A stretch of 64,000 nucleotides of DNA from Stenotrophomonas sp. ASS1 (GCF_004346925.1 NZ_CP031167.1:702001-766000); one strand, 5' to 3'. Counted from the first letter of the stretch, positions 1 to 8,145 are shown. Notes: generated by a model from the letters alone, not told the origin. Numbers and translations are program-made.

Positions 1-100
1 GGGTCAGGATCGCGTCCAGCACCGCATCGGAGATCTGGTCGGCAACCTTGTCCGGATGGCCTTCGGAGACCGACTCGGAGGTGAAGAGATAGCTGGACAT
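1..100 (-). CDS. metK: S-adenosylmethionine synthetase, N-terminal fragment
   Basis: Only the first 33 codons lie inside the window; the gene runs off its left edge. The visible N-terminus begins [20 protein letters not shown], the signature start of MetK, which makes S-adenosylmethionine from methionine and ATP in the cytoplasm. The SEGHPDK segment is part of the active site in this family. The ATG is at 100-98. The gene is divergent from the acyltransferase that starts near 421. The rest of the protein cannot be judged here. Confidence 0.95.
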
Positions 101-420
101 CAGGCGTAATATCCCTTGATTCGGATGGAAAGATGGGCGCGAATGATACACGGGGTGCGCCGCCTGTGCATTGTGAACCTGTACCGGTTGCCGGTGGTTA
201 AGCCCGCGTAGGCCCGGCAGGGGCCGTCCGGCCGGGATTGGGGCTCAGCCTCGAGGCCCAGTGTTCCACCAGCGTGACAACGCAGCGGGCGCCTACCGGC
301 CCCGACTGCGCGGGCCACAACGCCCGGCAGCGGCTGTGCGGCCGTCATCGTTCTGCCCAAAAACCGCCATCTGGCTGCCGCCTGCCGGGCGCAGGCTGTC
401 GGCCAATCCGGCCGCCGGGC
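101..420. other. Divergent intergenic region, metK leader
   Basis: This is 320 bp between the divergent metK and acyltransferase starts. It is GC-rich with several short inverted repeats. On the reverse strand a TATCAT hexamer lies about 50 bases upstream of the metK ATG and could be a -10 element, but no convincing -35 is visible. An open frame continues upstream of 421 on the forward strand, but its translation is arginine- and proline-rich and low in complexity, so I treat it as non-coding. I found no riboswitch that I could support. Confidence 0.4.
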
Positions 421-2151
421 ATGAGTGGATCCGCCATGCAGGAACTTGAACAGCGTCTCCAGCAACGCTTCCCCGATTGGTTCCATGGCCGCCGGGGCCA
501 ACTGGCGCGGCCGTTGCTGCGCAGCGTCGGTCGCTGGTCGCGGTTGGACCAGATCGAAGCCTTCCTGCAGCGCAGCTCAGGCCTGCGTGGCTTCAGCTTC
601 GTCGCCGCCGGCCTGGAGTTCATCGACGGCCAGTACCAGGTGGACCCGGCCGCGCTGGCCAGGATCCCGGCCACCGGCCGCCTGCTGATCGTCGCCAACC
701 ATCCCTCCGGGGCACTGGATGCCCTCGCCCTGCTGGACGCGGTCGGCCGCATCCGCCGTGACGTGCGGATCGTGGCCAACGACCTGTTGGGGGCGATCGC
801 GCCACTGCAGGACCTGCTGCTGCCGGTACGCATCCTCGGTGGCAAGGCCCAGCGTGGCAGCCTGCATGCCGTCGAAGAGGCGCTGGCCGCCGAGCAGTGC
901 GTGATCGTGTTCCCGGCCGGCGAGGTCTCGCGGCTGTCGCTGCGCGGCATCCGTGATGGTCGCTGGCAGCGCGGTTTCGTCCGCTTTGCCCGTGCCGCTG
1001 GCGCGCCGGTGCTGCCGGTGCGTGTGGAGGCGCGTAACTCGGCGCTGTTCTACGGCGCCTCGACCCTGTTCAAGCCGGCGGGCACCGCGCTGCTGGCGCG
1101 CGAGATGTTCACCCGTCGTGGCCGTCCGCTGCGGCTGAGCATCGGTGAGCCGATGCAGCTGGGCAAGGGCGGCGACCCGGGCGCACAGCTGCTGGCGGTG
1201 CGCCGCGCGCTGTATGCGCTGGGCCGTAATGGGGCGGCGGGCGATGCAGCCGCTGTAGCAGGCCCCGAGCCGCTGGCGTCCCCGGTGCCGCCTTCACAGG
1301 TGGCCGCAGGCATCGCCGCGGCGACCCAGCTGGGCCAGACCGCCGACGGCAAGCAGATCCTGCTGGCGACCTGTACCGCCGATTCGCCGCTGCTGCTGGA
1401 GCTGGGGCGTCTGCGCGAGCTGACCTTCCGCCAGGTAGGCGAGGGCACCGGGCGCAGCCGCGATCTGGACGATTACGATCCGCGGTACGAACACATCGTG
1501 ATCTGGGACGCGGCCGCGCAGCGCATCGCCGGCGCCTACCGGATCATGCGTGGTGCCCACGCGCTGGCCCGGCACGGCCTGTCCGGGCTCTACAGCGCGT
1601 CGCTGTTCCGCTATTCCGACGACGCCATCACCCACATCGCCGAAGGCCTGGAACTGGGCCGCAGCTTCGTGGTGCCTGATTACTGGGGCAGCCGCAGCCT
1701 GGACTACCTGTGGCAGGGCATCGGCGCCTACCTGCAGTGCCGGCCCGGCATCCGCTACCTGTTCGGCGCCGTGTCGATCAGCGCAGCGCTGCCACGCGAT
1801 GCACGCGAGCAGCTGGTGGCGTACTACCAGCGCTACTACAGCGGTACCGCCGGCCTGGCCGAATCGAACCGCCCGTTCCAGTACTTCGCCGCGCCGCCAA
1901 GTTTCGGCGAGCTGGATGCAGGTGCCGCGTTCGATGTGCTCAAGGCCAACCTGGCCGCACTCGGCACCGGCGTGCCGACGCTGTATCGCCAGTACACCGA
2001 TCTGTGCGAACCCGGTGGCGCCCGTTTCCTTGCCTTCGGTGTCGACCCGGACTTCAGTGATTCGATCGACGGCCTGATTGAAGTGGACCTGTGCGCGATC
2101 AGGCCGAACAAGCGCAAACGCTACCTGCGCGACGCGGGGACGCCGGCATGA
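421..2151 (+). CDS. Two-domain acyltransferase, PlsC-like plus GNAT/OlsB-like (OlsF-type architecture)
   Basis: A 576-residue protein with two acyltransferase modules. The first, about residues 40-270, is a glycerolipid O-acyltransferase-like domain with the block NHPSGALD at residues 93-100 (an H-x5-D variant of the usual His/Asp motif) and a downstream VFPAGEVSR segment. The second, from about residue 300, resembles the OlsB/GNAT-type N-acyltransferases, with LRELTFRQVGEGTGRSRDLD and an AGAYR segment. The O-acyl then N-acyl order is that of OlsF, which makes ornithine lipids from ornithine and acyl-ACP. That function is inferred here. The start may be 421 or 436; neither has a strong ribosome binding site. 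The stop overlaps the next ATG, implying coupling. Confidence 0.75.
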   Translation: MSGSAMQELEQRLQQRFPDWFHGRRGQLARPLLRSVGRWSRLDQIEAFLQRSSGLRGFSFVAAGLEFIDGQYQVDPAALARIPATGRLLIVANHPSGALDALALLDAVGRIRRDVRIVANDLLGAIAPLQDLLLPVRILGGKAQRGSLHAVEEALAAEQCVIVFPAGEVSRLSLRGIRDGRWQRGFVRFARAAGAPVLPVRVEARNSALFYGASTLFKPAGTALLAREMFTRRGRPLRLSIGEPMQLGKGGDPGAQLLAVRRALYALGRNGAAGDAAAVAGPEPLASPVPPSQVAAGIAAATQLGQTADGKQILLATCTADSPLLLELGRLRELTFRQVGEGTGRSRDLDDYDPRYEHIVIWDAAAQRIAGAYRIMRGAHALARHGLSGLYSASLFRYSDDAITHIAEGLELGRSFVVPDYWGSRSLDYLWQGIGAYLQCRPGIRYLFGAVSISAALPRDAREQLVAYYQRYYSGTAGLAESNRPFQYFAAPPSFGELDAGAAFDVLKANLAALGTGVPTLYRQYTDLCEPGGARFLAFGVDPDFSDSIDGLIEVDLCAIRPNKRKRYLRDAGTPA

Positions 2152-2948
2152 GCGCGCTGGCGAACCTGTCGCCGCACCGGCGCGCAGTGTTCGTCTCCGA
2201 CGTGCACCTGGGGTCACGTCATTGCCATGCCACCGAGCTGGCGAGGTTCCTCTCGCAGCTGCGCTGCGAACGGTTGTACCTGGTGGGCGACATCATCGAC
2301 CTGTGGTGGATGGCGCATCGCCGCGCCAACTGGCGCCAGTCGCACAGCGAAGTCATCCAGGCCCTGCACGCGCTGCGCCGTGCCGGGACCGAGATCGTCT
2401 ACATCCCCGGCAACCATGACGCTTCACTGCGCCACGTGTGCGGGCTGATGCTCCCAGCGATGCAGGTGCGCCGCCGCGCCATCCATGTGACCGCCGATGG
2501 CCGTCGCCTGCTCGTTGCGCATGGGGACGAGTACGACGGCGTGACCCACTTCGGTGGCCTGCAGGAAAAGTTCGGTGACTGGCTGTACTACCGCATCCTG
2601 ACCGGCAACCAGGCGTTGAATGCGGTGCGGCGGCTGCTGGGGATGCGCTACTGGTCGCTGTCGGAGTTCCTGAAGAAGCGCAGCGGTGCGGCCGAACGCT
2701 ACATCGAACGCTTCGTGCAGGCCGGGCTGGACGACGTGCGGCGGCGCGGACTGGATGGCATCGTCTGTGGCCACATCCACCGCGCCGCGCTGATCGAGCG
2801 CGATGGCCTGGTCTATGCCAACGACGGCGACTGGGTGGAGAGCCTGACCGCGCTGGCCGAAGACCATGATGGCGCGCTGCGCCTGCTTGACCACAATGGC
2901 CAGACCCTGGTGGAACTGCCGGGCGCGCGCATCAAGCAAGCGGCTTGA
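2148..2948 (+). CDS. UDP-2,3-diacylglucosamine diphosphatase-like metallophosphoesterase
   Basis: A 266-residue calcineurin-type phosphoesterase of the LpxH/COG2908 group. The metal-binding motifs appear in order: FVSDVHLGS near residue 17, GDIIDLWW near 48, PGNHD near 86, then HGDEYD, and GHIH near 200. LpxH cleaves UDP-2,3-diacylglucosamine in lipid A synthesis, but paralogues exist and this copy sits beside an ornithine-lipid-type acyltransferase, not with lipid A genes. Its substrate is therefore open. The ATG overlaps the upstream TGA in an ATGA junction, so the two proteins are probably made together. The gene ends 25 bp before an IS110 insertion. Confidence 0.8.
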   Translation: MSALANLSPHRRAVFVSDVHLGSRHCHATELARFLSQLRCERLYLVGDIIDLWWMAHRRANWRQSHSEVIQALHALRRAGTEIVYIPGNHDASLRHVCGLMLPAMQVRRRAIHVTADGRRLLVAHGDEYDGVTHFGGLQEKFGDWLYYRILTGNQALNAVRRLLGMRYWSLSEFLKKRSGAAERYIERFVQAGLDDVRRRGLDGIVCGHIHRAALIERDGLVYANDGDWVESLTALAEDHDGALRLLDHNGQTLVELPGARIKQAA

Positions 2949-2957
2949 CCCACTCTT

Positions 2958-2973
2958 GTAGAGTCGAGCCATG
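2958..2973 (+). repeat. SMAG palindrome, left part, interrupted by IS110 copy 1
   Basis: A GTAGAGTCGAGCCATG segment directly abuts the left end of the insertion sequence. Its missing right half, CTCGACTG, is found at 4178 just after the element. Rejoining the two flanks gives a SMAG-type palindrome, so this repeat was the insertion target. Confidence 0.85.
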
Positions 2974-3199
2974 CTTGTATGTTCCTCCCGGCTCCTACGA
3001 GGTATGTAGGAGCCAGGGTGGAGGGACCGTCAAGCATGCATCTGCGGATACTAGCCGACAGACGAGTCGAGCGATCCCCATCCCGCACACGAACGTCGAT
3101 AAAGGATCGTACGGCCCCCAAAGGGGATCGTCGATGTAGGCAAGCTAACGTCGGTGCGGTACCACCCCAGCCCCTTAAAGATAGCTGGGAGCCGTACAA
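2974..3199 (+). ncRNA. Candidate bridge (guide) RNA of IS110 copy 1
   Basis: This leader lies between the element's left end and its transposase, where IS110-group elements encode a bridge RNA that pairs with target and donor DNA. It starts with a clear hairpin: GGCTCCTAC at 2990-2998 pairs with GTAGGAGCC at 3006-3014. GAGTCGAGC at 3064-3072 is identical to nine bases of the SMAG target at 2961-2969, so it is a candidate target guide. AGGATC at 3103-3108 matches the right end plus core at 4173-4178, a candidate donor guide. The assignment rests on position and these matches. Exact RNA ends are unknown. Confidence 0.6.
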
Positions 3200-4162
3200 A
3201 TGTCTGATTCTCTCGATATTGGCGTGGACGTGGACTCCAAGGAGTTCGTACCGGCAGTGGCCGACCGCAAGGCCGGCGACAGGATCGCCAACACCCGGGC
3301 CGGCATAGCCCAGTGGCTCAACACCTTGCCCCAGCGATGCCGGATTGGCATGGAGGCGACGGGGCGGTACTACGAGTTGTTGGCTCGGATGGCTGGCCAG
3401 GCAGGCCACGTTGTCTATGTGATCAATCCACGTCTGATCAAGCACTACGGCCGGGCGACGGGCTCGCGTGGCAAGACGGACGCCATGGACGCCGAAGCGA
3501 TCGCCCGATACGTGAAGAAGGAGAACGATCGCCTGCGTGAATACGTACCGCGTACCGATGAGCAGCAGCAGATGCACGATTTGCTGCGCAAGCGGCAGAC
3601 GCTGGTAAAGACACGCGCGCGCCTGGAGCAATCCTTCGGGGTAAGCAAAAGTGCCCCCGGGGAGCTGTCAGATCTGTTCTGCGCTCTGGCTGGGACGCTG
3701 TCCGAGCTGGAAAGCGAACTGCAGCGCTTGGGTCGCGATGGAGAGCATGGCACGCTCTACAAGCGCCTGTTGACCATCCCTGGTATCGGCCCCGCTGTCG
3801 CCGCTCACCTGATCTACTACATGACGCGCTGGCCGTTGGCCAACGCCAACGCGTGGATCGCCTGCACCGGCCTGGATCCCCGGCCCAACGAGTCTGGCGG
3901 AAGAACGGGACGGCGTCGGCTGTCCAAACAGGGCGCGCCAGTGCTGCGCCAGATGCTCTACATGGCCGCCATGGGGCTCAAGCGGTGTCGCCAGGGGCAA
4001 CCGCTCTACGACGAGCTGTCAAAACGCGGTCACCCCAGCACCGCCGTCTTCAACATCCTGGCCAGAAAGCTGGCCAGGATCGCCTGGGGTGTCTTCAAAA
4101 GCGGCCGGGACTTCGATCCGGCCATGCTGAAGGTGGGTCAAGCCTGCTTCCAGCAGGCTTGA
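3200..4162 (+). CDS. IS110-family DEDD transposase, copy 1
   Basis: A 320-residue recombinase. The N-terminal RuvC-like half carries DIGVDVDSKEF, RIGMEATGRYY and GKTDAMDAEAIARY, which supply the acidic DEDD residues. A coiled segment around residues 110-170 follows. The C-terminal Tnp/transposase_20 half has LTIPGIGPAVAAHL, then GLDPRPNESGG and LSKQGAPVLRQMLY, where the family's serine nucleophile lies. The length is normal and the frame intact, so it is probably active. The only protein difference seen between the two copies is Gln here versus Arg in the second, within KRCRQGQP. Confidence 0.95.
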   Translation: MSDSLDIGVDVDSKEFVPAVADRKAGDRIANTRAGIAQWLNTLPQRCRIGMEATGRYYELLARMAGQAGHVVYVINPRLIKHYGRATGSRGKTDAMDAEAIARYVKKENDRLREYVPRTDEQQQMHDLLRKRQTLVKTRARLEQSFGVSKSAPGELSDLFCALAGTLSELESELQRLGRDGEHGTLYKRLLTIPGIGPAVAAHLIYYMTRWPLANANAWIACTGLDPRPNESGGRTGRRRLSKQGAPVLRQMLYMAAMGLKRCRQGQPLYDELSKRGHPSTAVFNILARKLARIAWGVFKSGRDFDPAMLKVGQACFQQA

Positions 4163-4212
4163 CCACGAACATAGGATCTCGACTGCTCTTCTCAGACTGC
4201 CCCGCGTACAGC

Positions 4213-4235
4213 AGTCGAGCATGGCTCGACTCTAC
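4213..4235 (-). repeat. SMAG palindrome
   Basis: A 23-bp palindrome whose right end reads CTCTAC, the complement of the GTAG start, so it is in reverse orientation. It lies about 35 bp beyond the right end of IS110 copy 1, so the original target was probably an inverted pair of SMAGs. Confidence 0.8.
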
Positions 4236-4296
4236 AAAAGAGCGCGAGCGGCTGTGCCATCAAGACGGCACGCCCGCAAGCCGCTAGCATCGGCCC

Positions 4297-5364
4297 ATGG
4301 ATTCCCTGACCCAGATCGTGCTCGGCGGCGCCGTCGCTGCTGCCATCGCCCCGCCCGGACATCGCCGTGCGGCCCTGCTGGCCGGTGCTGCGCTCGGCAC
4401 CCTGCCGGACCTCGACGCCCTGTGGCTCGGCTTCACTGCCGCCGACCCGGTGGCGAACATGATCGAGCACCGCAGCTTCAGCCACTCGCTGCTGGTGCTG
4501 CCTTGGGTGGCGGCACTGATCTGGTGGTTGTTCAAGCGCTTCGGCAATGGCCGCGTCGCCCAGTCACCGGTGCGCTGGTTCTGGGCGATCCAGCTGGCGC
4601 TGGTCACCCATCCCATGCTGGATGCGTTCACCGTCTACGGCACCCAGCTGTGGTGGCCGCTGCGCCCACACCCGACCATGGGTTCCAGTGTCTTCATCAT
4701 CGATCTCGGCTACACGGTATGGCTGCTGCTGGGCTGCGTGCTGGCCTGGTTTGGTCGCGCCCGCCCCTGGGCTGGCAAGGTGCTGGGTGTGGCGTTGCTG
4801 GTCAGCAGTGCATACCTGGGTTGGGGCCTGATCGCCAAGGCGCAGGTCGACCGTGCTGCCCAGCAGAGCCTGGCGGCGATGGGCCTGGGCGATGCGCCGC
4901 GCTTCTCGGTGCCGATGCCGTTCAACACCCTGCTGTGGCGCGTGGTGGCAATGACGCCGAACGGCTACGTGGTGGGCGACCGCTCGCTGGTGGCCGACCA
5001 CGGGCCGATGCGGTTCGAAGGCCACGCATCCAACGTGCAGGCCTTGCGCGAAGCGCAGGCCATCCCGGCGGTGCAGCAGCTGACGTGGTTCAACCGTGGC
5101 TTCATGCGTGCGCAGGTGGTGGACGGCCGGCTGGTGCTGAGCGACCTGCGTATGGGGCTGGAACCGGACTACACCTTCAACTTCGCGGTGGCCGAGCAGG
5201 CTGATGGGCAGTGGCGGGCGATCACGCCCGAGCAGGTGCGGGTGGATTACAGCAGCCCGGCTGCACGCGCCGACGTCGGACGCCGGTTGGCCGCGATGTG
5301 GCAGCGGATCTGGCAGGAGCCGGCAGCACAGCCGGGTGCGGTCGACCACAGCGCCGTGCATTGA
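4297..5364 (+). CDS. Membrane-bound metal-dependent hydrolase, DUF457/YdjM-like
   Basis: A 355-residue inner-membrane protein. The N-terminal half has the family features: MDSLTQIVLGGAVAAAI, then LPDLDAL near residue 47, EHRSFSHSLL near 64 and THPMLDAFTVYGTQ near 105, giving the scattered Asp/His residues thought to bind metal. About four or five hydrophobic segments lie in the first 190 residues. The C-terminal 160 residues are soluble and not clearly assigned. The biological substrate of this family is not known. It is the first gene inside the segment bounded by the two IS110 copies and appears to be monocistronic. Confidence 0.8.
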   Translation: MDSLTQIVLGGAVAAAIAPPGHRRAALLAGAALGTLPDLDALWLGFTAADPVANMIEHRSFSHSLLVLPWVAALIWWLFKRFGNGRVAQSPVRWFWAIQLALVTHPMLDAFTVYGTQLWWPLRPHPTMGSSVFIIDLGYTVWLLLGCVLAWFGRARPWAGKVLGVALLVSSAYLGWGLIAKAQVDRAAQQSLAAMGLGDAPRFSVPMPFNTLLWRVVAMTPNGYVVGDRSLVADHGPMRFEGHASNVQALREAQAIPAVQQLTWFNRGFMRAQVVDGRLVLSDLRMGLEPDYTFNFAVAEQADGQWRAITPEQVRVDYSSPAARADVGRRLAAMWQRIWQEPAAQPGAVDHSAVH

Positions 5365-5367
5365 TCA

Positions 5368-5390
5368 GTAGATCCACGCCATGCGTGGAT
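5368..5390 (+). repeat. SMAG palindrome, ATCCACGC subtype
   Basis: A GTAG start is followed by ATCCACGC and its complement GCGTGGAT around a short centre. It lies 4 bp after the stop of the DUF457 gene. A second, weaker copy with AGCCACGC and GCGTGGCT-like arms follows at about 5411-5432. Both sit between convergent genes. Confidence 0.8.
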
Positions 5391-5439
5391 GGCGGGGTGC
5401 ATCGGCCAAGGCAGCCACGCATGACGTGGCTCCACCGAA

Positions 5440-6267
5440 TCAATACACCGTGGCGCGGCCCTGCACGAACGAATAGAAGAACACCGCGTTCGGATCGTTC
5501 TGCACCAGACGGAACTCGCGACGCATGCCTTCCACGGTTTCCTCGTCCACCGATCCGGCCTGCAACAGCTGGTCGGCAGCCGACAGCAGCAGTTGTTCCC
5601 AGAACGCGATCATCGTCTTGCGACGGGCCGGTTCGCGGTTGTCCAGGTGGATGGTCTTGATCTCGGTGTGCACGTCGCGGAAGCCGCCGGCTAGCAGCAG
5701 GTTGCCCAGCTTGGCGCCGACGAACGGATCTCCCCCGTGGTCGTACTGGAAATCGTTGAAGGCCATCCAGTAGCGCCAGATATGCGGCGAATACGGGTCG
5801 AGCAGGAACGAGGCATTCATCACCTCGGTGATGTAGACCGGCGAACCCGGGGCCAGCACGCGGCGCACTTCGCTCAATACGCGTGCTGGTGACGGCACGT
5901 GCTCCAGCACCCAGCACAGGAACGCCGCGTCGAAGCTGCGTGCTTCGAACGGCAGCTCGCCGGCGTCGGCCTGCTGCAGGGTGTAGCGGTCGCTGCACCA
6001 CGGTGTGCGCGCCAGGTTCTCGCGCGCGGTGGCCAGCTGTGTTTCGCTCAGGTCCACGCCGGTCACGTGCAGCTCGGGGAAGCGGCGCAGCAGGATTTCG
6101 GTCTGCGCGCCGACGCCGCTGCCGACTTCCAGCAGGCGACGCGCGCCGCTGTAGTCGATCTGGCCGAAGATGCTCGATTCCAGCAGCCGTGCCTGGGTCA
6201 TCAGGCGCTGCTGCTCGGTGCCGGAGAATCCGTGCAGGTAGGTCGGGGAGGAAATCGGCGGGGTCAT
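5440..6267 (-). CDS. Class I SAM-dependent methyltransferase
   Basis: A 275-residue Rossmann-fold methyltransferase. Motif I is LLEVGSGVGAQTE near residue 46, an acidic VTGVDLSE strand end follows near 69, and DAAFLCWVLEHVPSP near 113 is motif IV. C-terminal substrate-binding segments follow, including YDHGGDPFVGAKLGNLL. The substrate cannot be told from the sequence; the fold is that of the small-molecule Methyltransf_11/25 type. The ATG at 6267 is the only good start in frame. It stands alone between SMAG-rich gaps. Confidence 0.85.
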   Translation of the reverse strand: MTPPISSPTYLHGFSGTEQQRLMTQARLLESSIFGQIDYSGARRLLEVGSGVGAQTEILLRRFPELHVTGVDLSETQLATARENLARTPWCSDRYTLQQADAGELPFEARSFDAAFLCWVLEHVPSPARVLSEVRRVLAPGSPVYITEVMNASFLLDPYSPHIWRYWMAFNDFQYDHGGDPFVGAKLGNLLLAGGFRDVHTEIKTIHLDNREPARRKTMIAFWEQLLLSAADQLLQAGSVDEETVEGMRREFRLVQNDPNAVFFYSFVQGRATVY

Positions 6268-6313
6268 GGGGGCGGGCTCTTGTAGCGTCGAGCGTGATCA
6301 ATGGAAGGGGCGC

Positions 6314-6401
6314 GTAGAGTCGAGCGTGCTCGACTGTTCAGAAAGCCAGTCGAGCACGCTCGACTCTACGGTGTGGAGCAGTCGAGCAAGCTCGACTCTA
6401 C
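6314..6401. repeat. Cluster of three SMAG palindromes
   Basis: Three GAGTCGAGC-type palindromes lie at 6314-6335 (forward), 6348-6369 (reverse) and 6380-6401 (reverse). A degenerate GTAGCGTCGAGCGTG half lies just upstream near 6290. The first two form an inverted pair that could fold into one larger hairpin. The cluster fills the gap between the methyltransferase start and the end of dusB. Confidence 0.85.
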
Positions 6402-6441
6402 GGATCAAGGCAGTCGGGCGGGTTACGAGGGGCTGGCGCGC

Positions 6442-7437
6442 TCAGGCTGCCGAAGACAACGCCGGTTCCCCGGCAATCAGGCGGTCGAAGTACTCGGTGG
6501 TCAATGCGATCTGGCTGGCCGGATCTTCGGCACGGTTGACCACCGCGCGGAAGGCGGCATTCTCCGGCCGGTCCTTGGCGTACCAGCCCAGGTGCTTGCG
6601 CGCGATGCGCACGCCCTGCGGCTCGCCATAGAACGCATGCAGCGCATGCAGGTGACCAAGCAGGATGTCGCGCACTTCCGCCAGTGACGGCGGCGGCAGT
6701 TCCTCGCCGGTGGCCAGGTAATGCGCCACCTCGCGGAAGATCCATGGCCGGCCCTGTGCCGAGCGGCCGATCATCACTGCATCCACGCCGGTTTCCTTCA
6801 GGACGTAGGCGGCCTTCTGCGGCGAATCGATATCGCCGTTGGCGATCACCGGAATGCGGAGTGCGGCCTTGATCTCGCCGATCGTGGCGTACTCGGCCTG
6901 GCCGGTGTAGTGCTGGTCGCGGGTGCGGCCGTGCACCGCCAGTGCGGCGATACCGCTGTTCTCTGCGATGCGCGCGATCACCGGACCATTGCGATGGTCG
7001 CAGTCCCAACCGGTACGGATCTTCAGCGTGACCGGCACGTCCACCGCGTTGACCACGGCTTCGAGGATGCGCGCCACCAGCTGCTCGTCGCGCATCAGTG
7101 CCGAACCGGCCCAGGCGTTGCACACCTTCTTGGCCGGGCAGCCCATGTTGATGTCGATGATCTGCGCGCCGTGGTCCACGTTGTAGCGCGCGGCCTCGGC
7201 CAGCTGCTGCGGCTCGGTGCCGGCGATCTGCACGCTGATCGGTGCCGGCTCGCCCTCATGGTCCATGCGATGGATCGACTTGCGCGTGGTCCAGAAGCGC
7301 GGGTCGCTGATGGTCATTTCCGAGGCGGCCAGTCCCGCGCCCAGCCGTTTGCACAGCAGGCGGAAAGGCTTGTCGGTGACGCCGGCCATGGGCGCCAGCA
7401 CGACGTTGGGGGCAATGGTGTACGGGCCGATCTGCAT
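6442..7437 (-). CDS. dusB: tRNA-dihydrouridine synthase B
   Basis: A 331-residue flavoenzyme that reduces uridine to dihydrouridine in tRNA. The family blocks are present: VVLAPMAGVTDKPFR near residue 13, DINMGCPAKKVCNAWAGSAL near 95 with the catalytic Cys, VHGRTRDQHYTG near 168, and IANGDI and GRSAQGRPW in the C-terminal barrel. GQAEYATI is typical of the DusB branch. I chose MQIGPYTI at 7437 over an upstream frame extension because DusB proteins begin there and the extension is low-complexity. In many gammaproteobacteria dusB is followed by fis, but not here. Confidence 0.9.
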   Translation of the reverse strand: MQIGPYTIAPNVVLAPMAGVTDKPFRLLCKRLGAGLAASEMTISDPRFWTTRKSIHRMDHEGEPAPISVQIAGTEPQQLAEAARYNVDHGAQIIDINMGCPAKKVCNAWAGSALMRDEQLVARILEAVVNAVDVPVTLKIRTGWDCDHRNGPVIARIAENSGIAALAVHGRTRDQHYTGQAEYATIGEIKAALRIPVIANGDIDSPQKAAYVLKETGVDAVMIGRSAQGRPWIFREVAHYLATGEELPPPSLAEVRDILLGHLHALHAFYGEPQGVRIARKHLGWYAKDRPENAAFRAVVNRAEDPASQIALTTEYFDRLIAGEPALSSAA

Positions 7438-7584
7438 GCTCCCATTGTAGGGCGCGGGCGGCGGTACGGCCGTGTCGGGCGCGGTCCGGTTCAGGCCGAT
7501 CCGCACCCAGCTCATGCCGTACCGGCATCAACAGATGCTTGACGGTTGCTTCCGCTGCCCCCAAGGGCGGGCGATGGTAGGTGG

Positions 7585-8016
7585 CTACCCTAGGCTCTGC
7601 CAGGCCTGGCGGGTACCCAACGCGAAGGCCAGCCCCAGGCTGAGGCAGGCCAGTGAACTGACTACCCAGAAGTACCGGCCGTTGTAGCCGGGCCGGAGCA
7701 GCGCCAGCCCGAAGCCCATCGCCGCGCGCACCAGCAACAGCAGGGCGATGCCCGACAGCACCGGACGGCTGGCCGGCAGCGGCGAATGCCAGCCTGCGGC
7801 TGCCAGCGCGTACAGCGTCCAGGCCACCAGCACGGCAGTAATGCCGGCGGTCATCAGTGGTGGCCACCAATGCCCCGCCTGTGCCAGCCGGACCATGCGC
7901 TGGCCAGCGCCGAACCACCGGTACCAGGGTGCCCCAAAGGCAATGCAGCCGATATGCAGCAAGGCTGCGATGGCACTGCCGGCGGCGGCAACCAGCAACC
8001 AGGGGAATCCGTCCAT
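7585..8016 (-). CDS. Conserved hypothetical membrane protein, four predicted helices
   Basis: A 143-residue protein that is nearly all hydrophobic helices: roughly residues 4-25, 50-72, 85-103 and 115-135. Between them are short basic or aromatic loops such as APWYRWFGAGQRMVRL and RPGYNGRYFWVV. No family that gives a function was recognised. I chose the start at MDGFPWLL because an upstream extension in frame is arginine/proline-rich and unlike a membrane protein. It lies between dusB and the ribokinase terminator on the same strand. Confidence 0.65.
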   Translation of the reverse strand: MDGFPWLLVAAAGSAIAALLHIGCIAFGAPWYRWFGAGQRMVRLAQAGHWWPPLMTAGITAVLVAWTLYALAAAGWHSPLPASRPVLSGIALLLLVRAAMGFGLALLRPGYNGRYFWVVSSLACLSLGLAFALGTRQAWQSLG

Positions 8017-8108
8017 GTCCTGCCCGTGCAGAGAAGCTGCGCGGATGTTCGGCGAGGGGCGGGGTGAGGGCAATGCGGCAGGCGGTCGCAGAGCTGGACA
8101 ATGGGCAA

Positions 8109-8142
8109 AAGAAAGGCCCGGATGCCAGCGCACCCGGGCCTT
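8109..8142 (-). terminator. Rho-independent terminator after the ribokinase gene
   Basis: A perfect 9-bp stem, AAGGCCCGG at 8113-8121 against CCGGGCCTT at 8134-8142, with a 12-nt loop. Read on the reverse strand it is followed by TTTCTTTT. It lies directly after the SMAG that overlaps the ribokinase stop and should end the nupC-ribokinase transcript. Confidence 0.8.
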
Positions 8143-8145
8143 CCC

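Larger units (their letters stand above)
2974..4177 (+). mobile_element. IS110-family insertion sequence, copy 1
   Basis: A 1204-bp element defined by comparing two copies in this window: identity begins at 2974 and ends at 4177, and both copies break at the same bases. There is no terminal inverted repeat. A CT dinucleotide is present at both ends (2974-2975 and 4178-4179), as expected of the core used by IS110/IS621-type recombination. The element holds one transposase gene and a 226-bp structured leader upstream of it. Leader-before-gene is the layout of the IS110 group, not the IS1111 group. The other copy is at 11682-12885 in opposite orientation. Confidence 0.9.

Noticed and set aside
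101..420. SAH or SAM riboswitch in the metK leader
   Set aside because: The reverse strand has structured GC-rich stretches with partial likeness to SAH-riboswitch segments (a GCTGC and an AGGCT block), but the conserved order and closing strand are missing, and in this group that riboswitch is expected before ahcY, not metK.
238..420. N-terminal extension of the acyltransferase
   Set aside because: The 61 extra codons give a Cys/Arg/Pro-rich sequence unlike the family; conserved sequence begins only after residue 30 of the shorter form.
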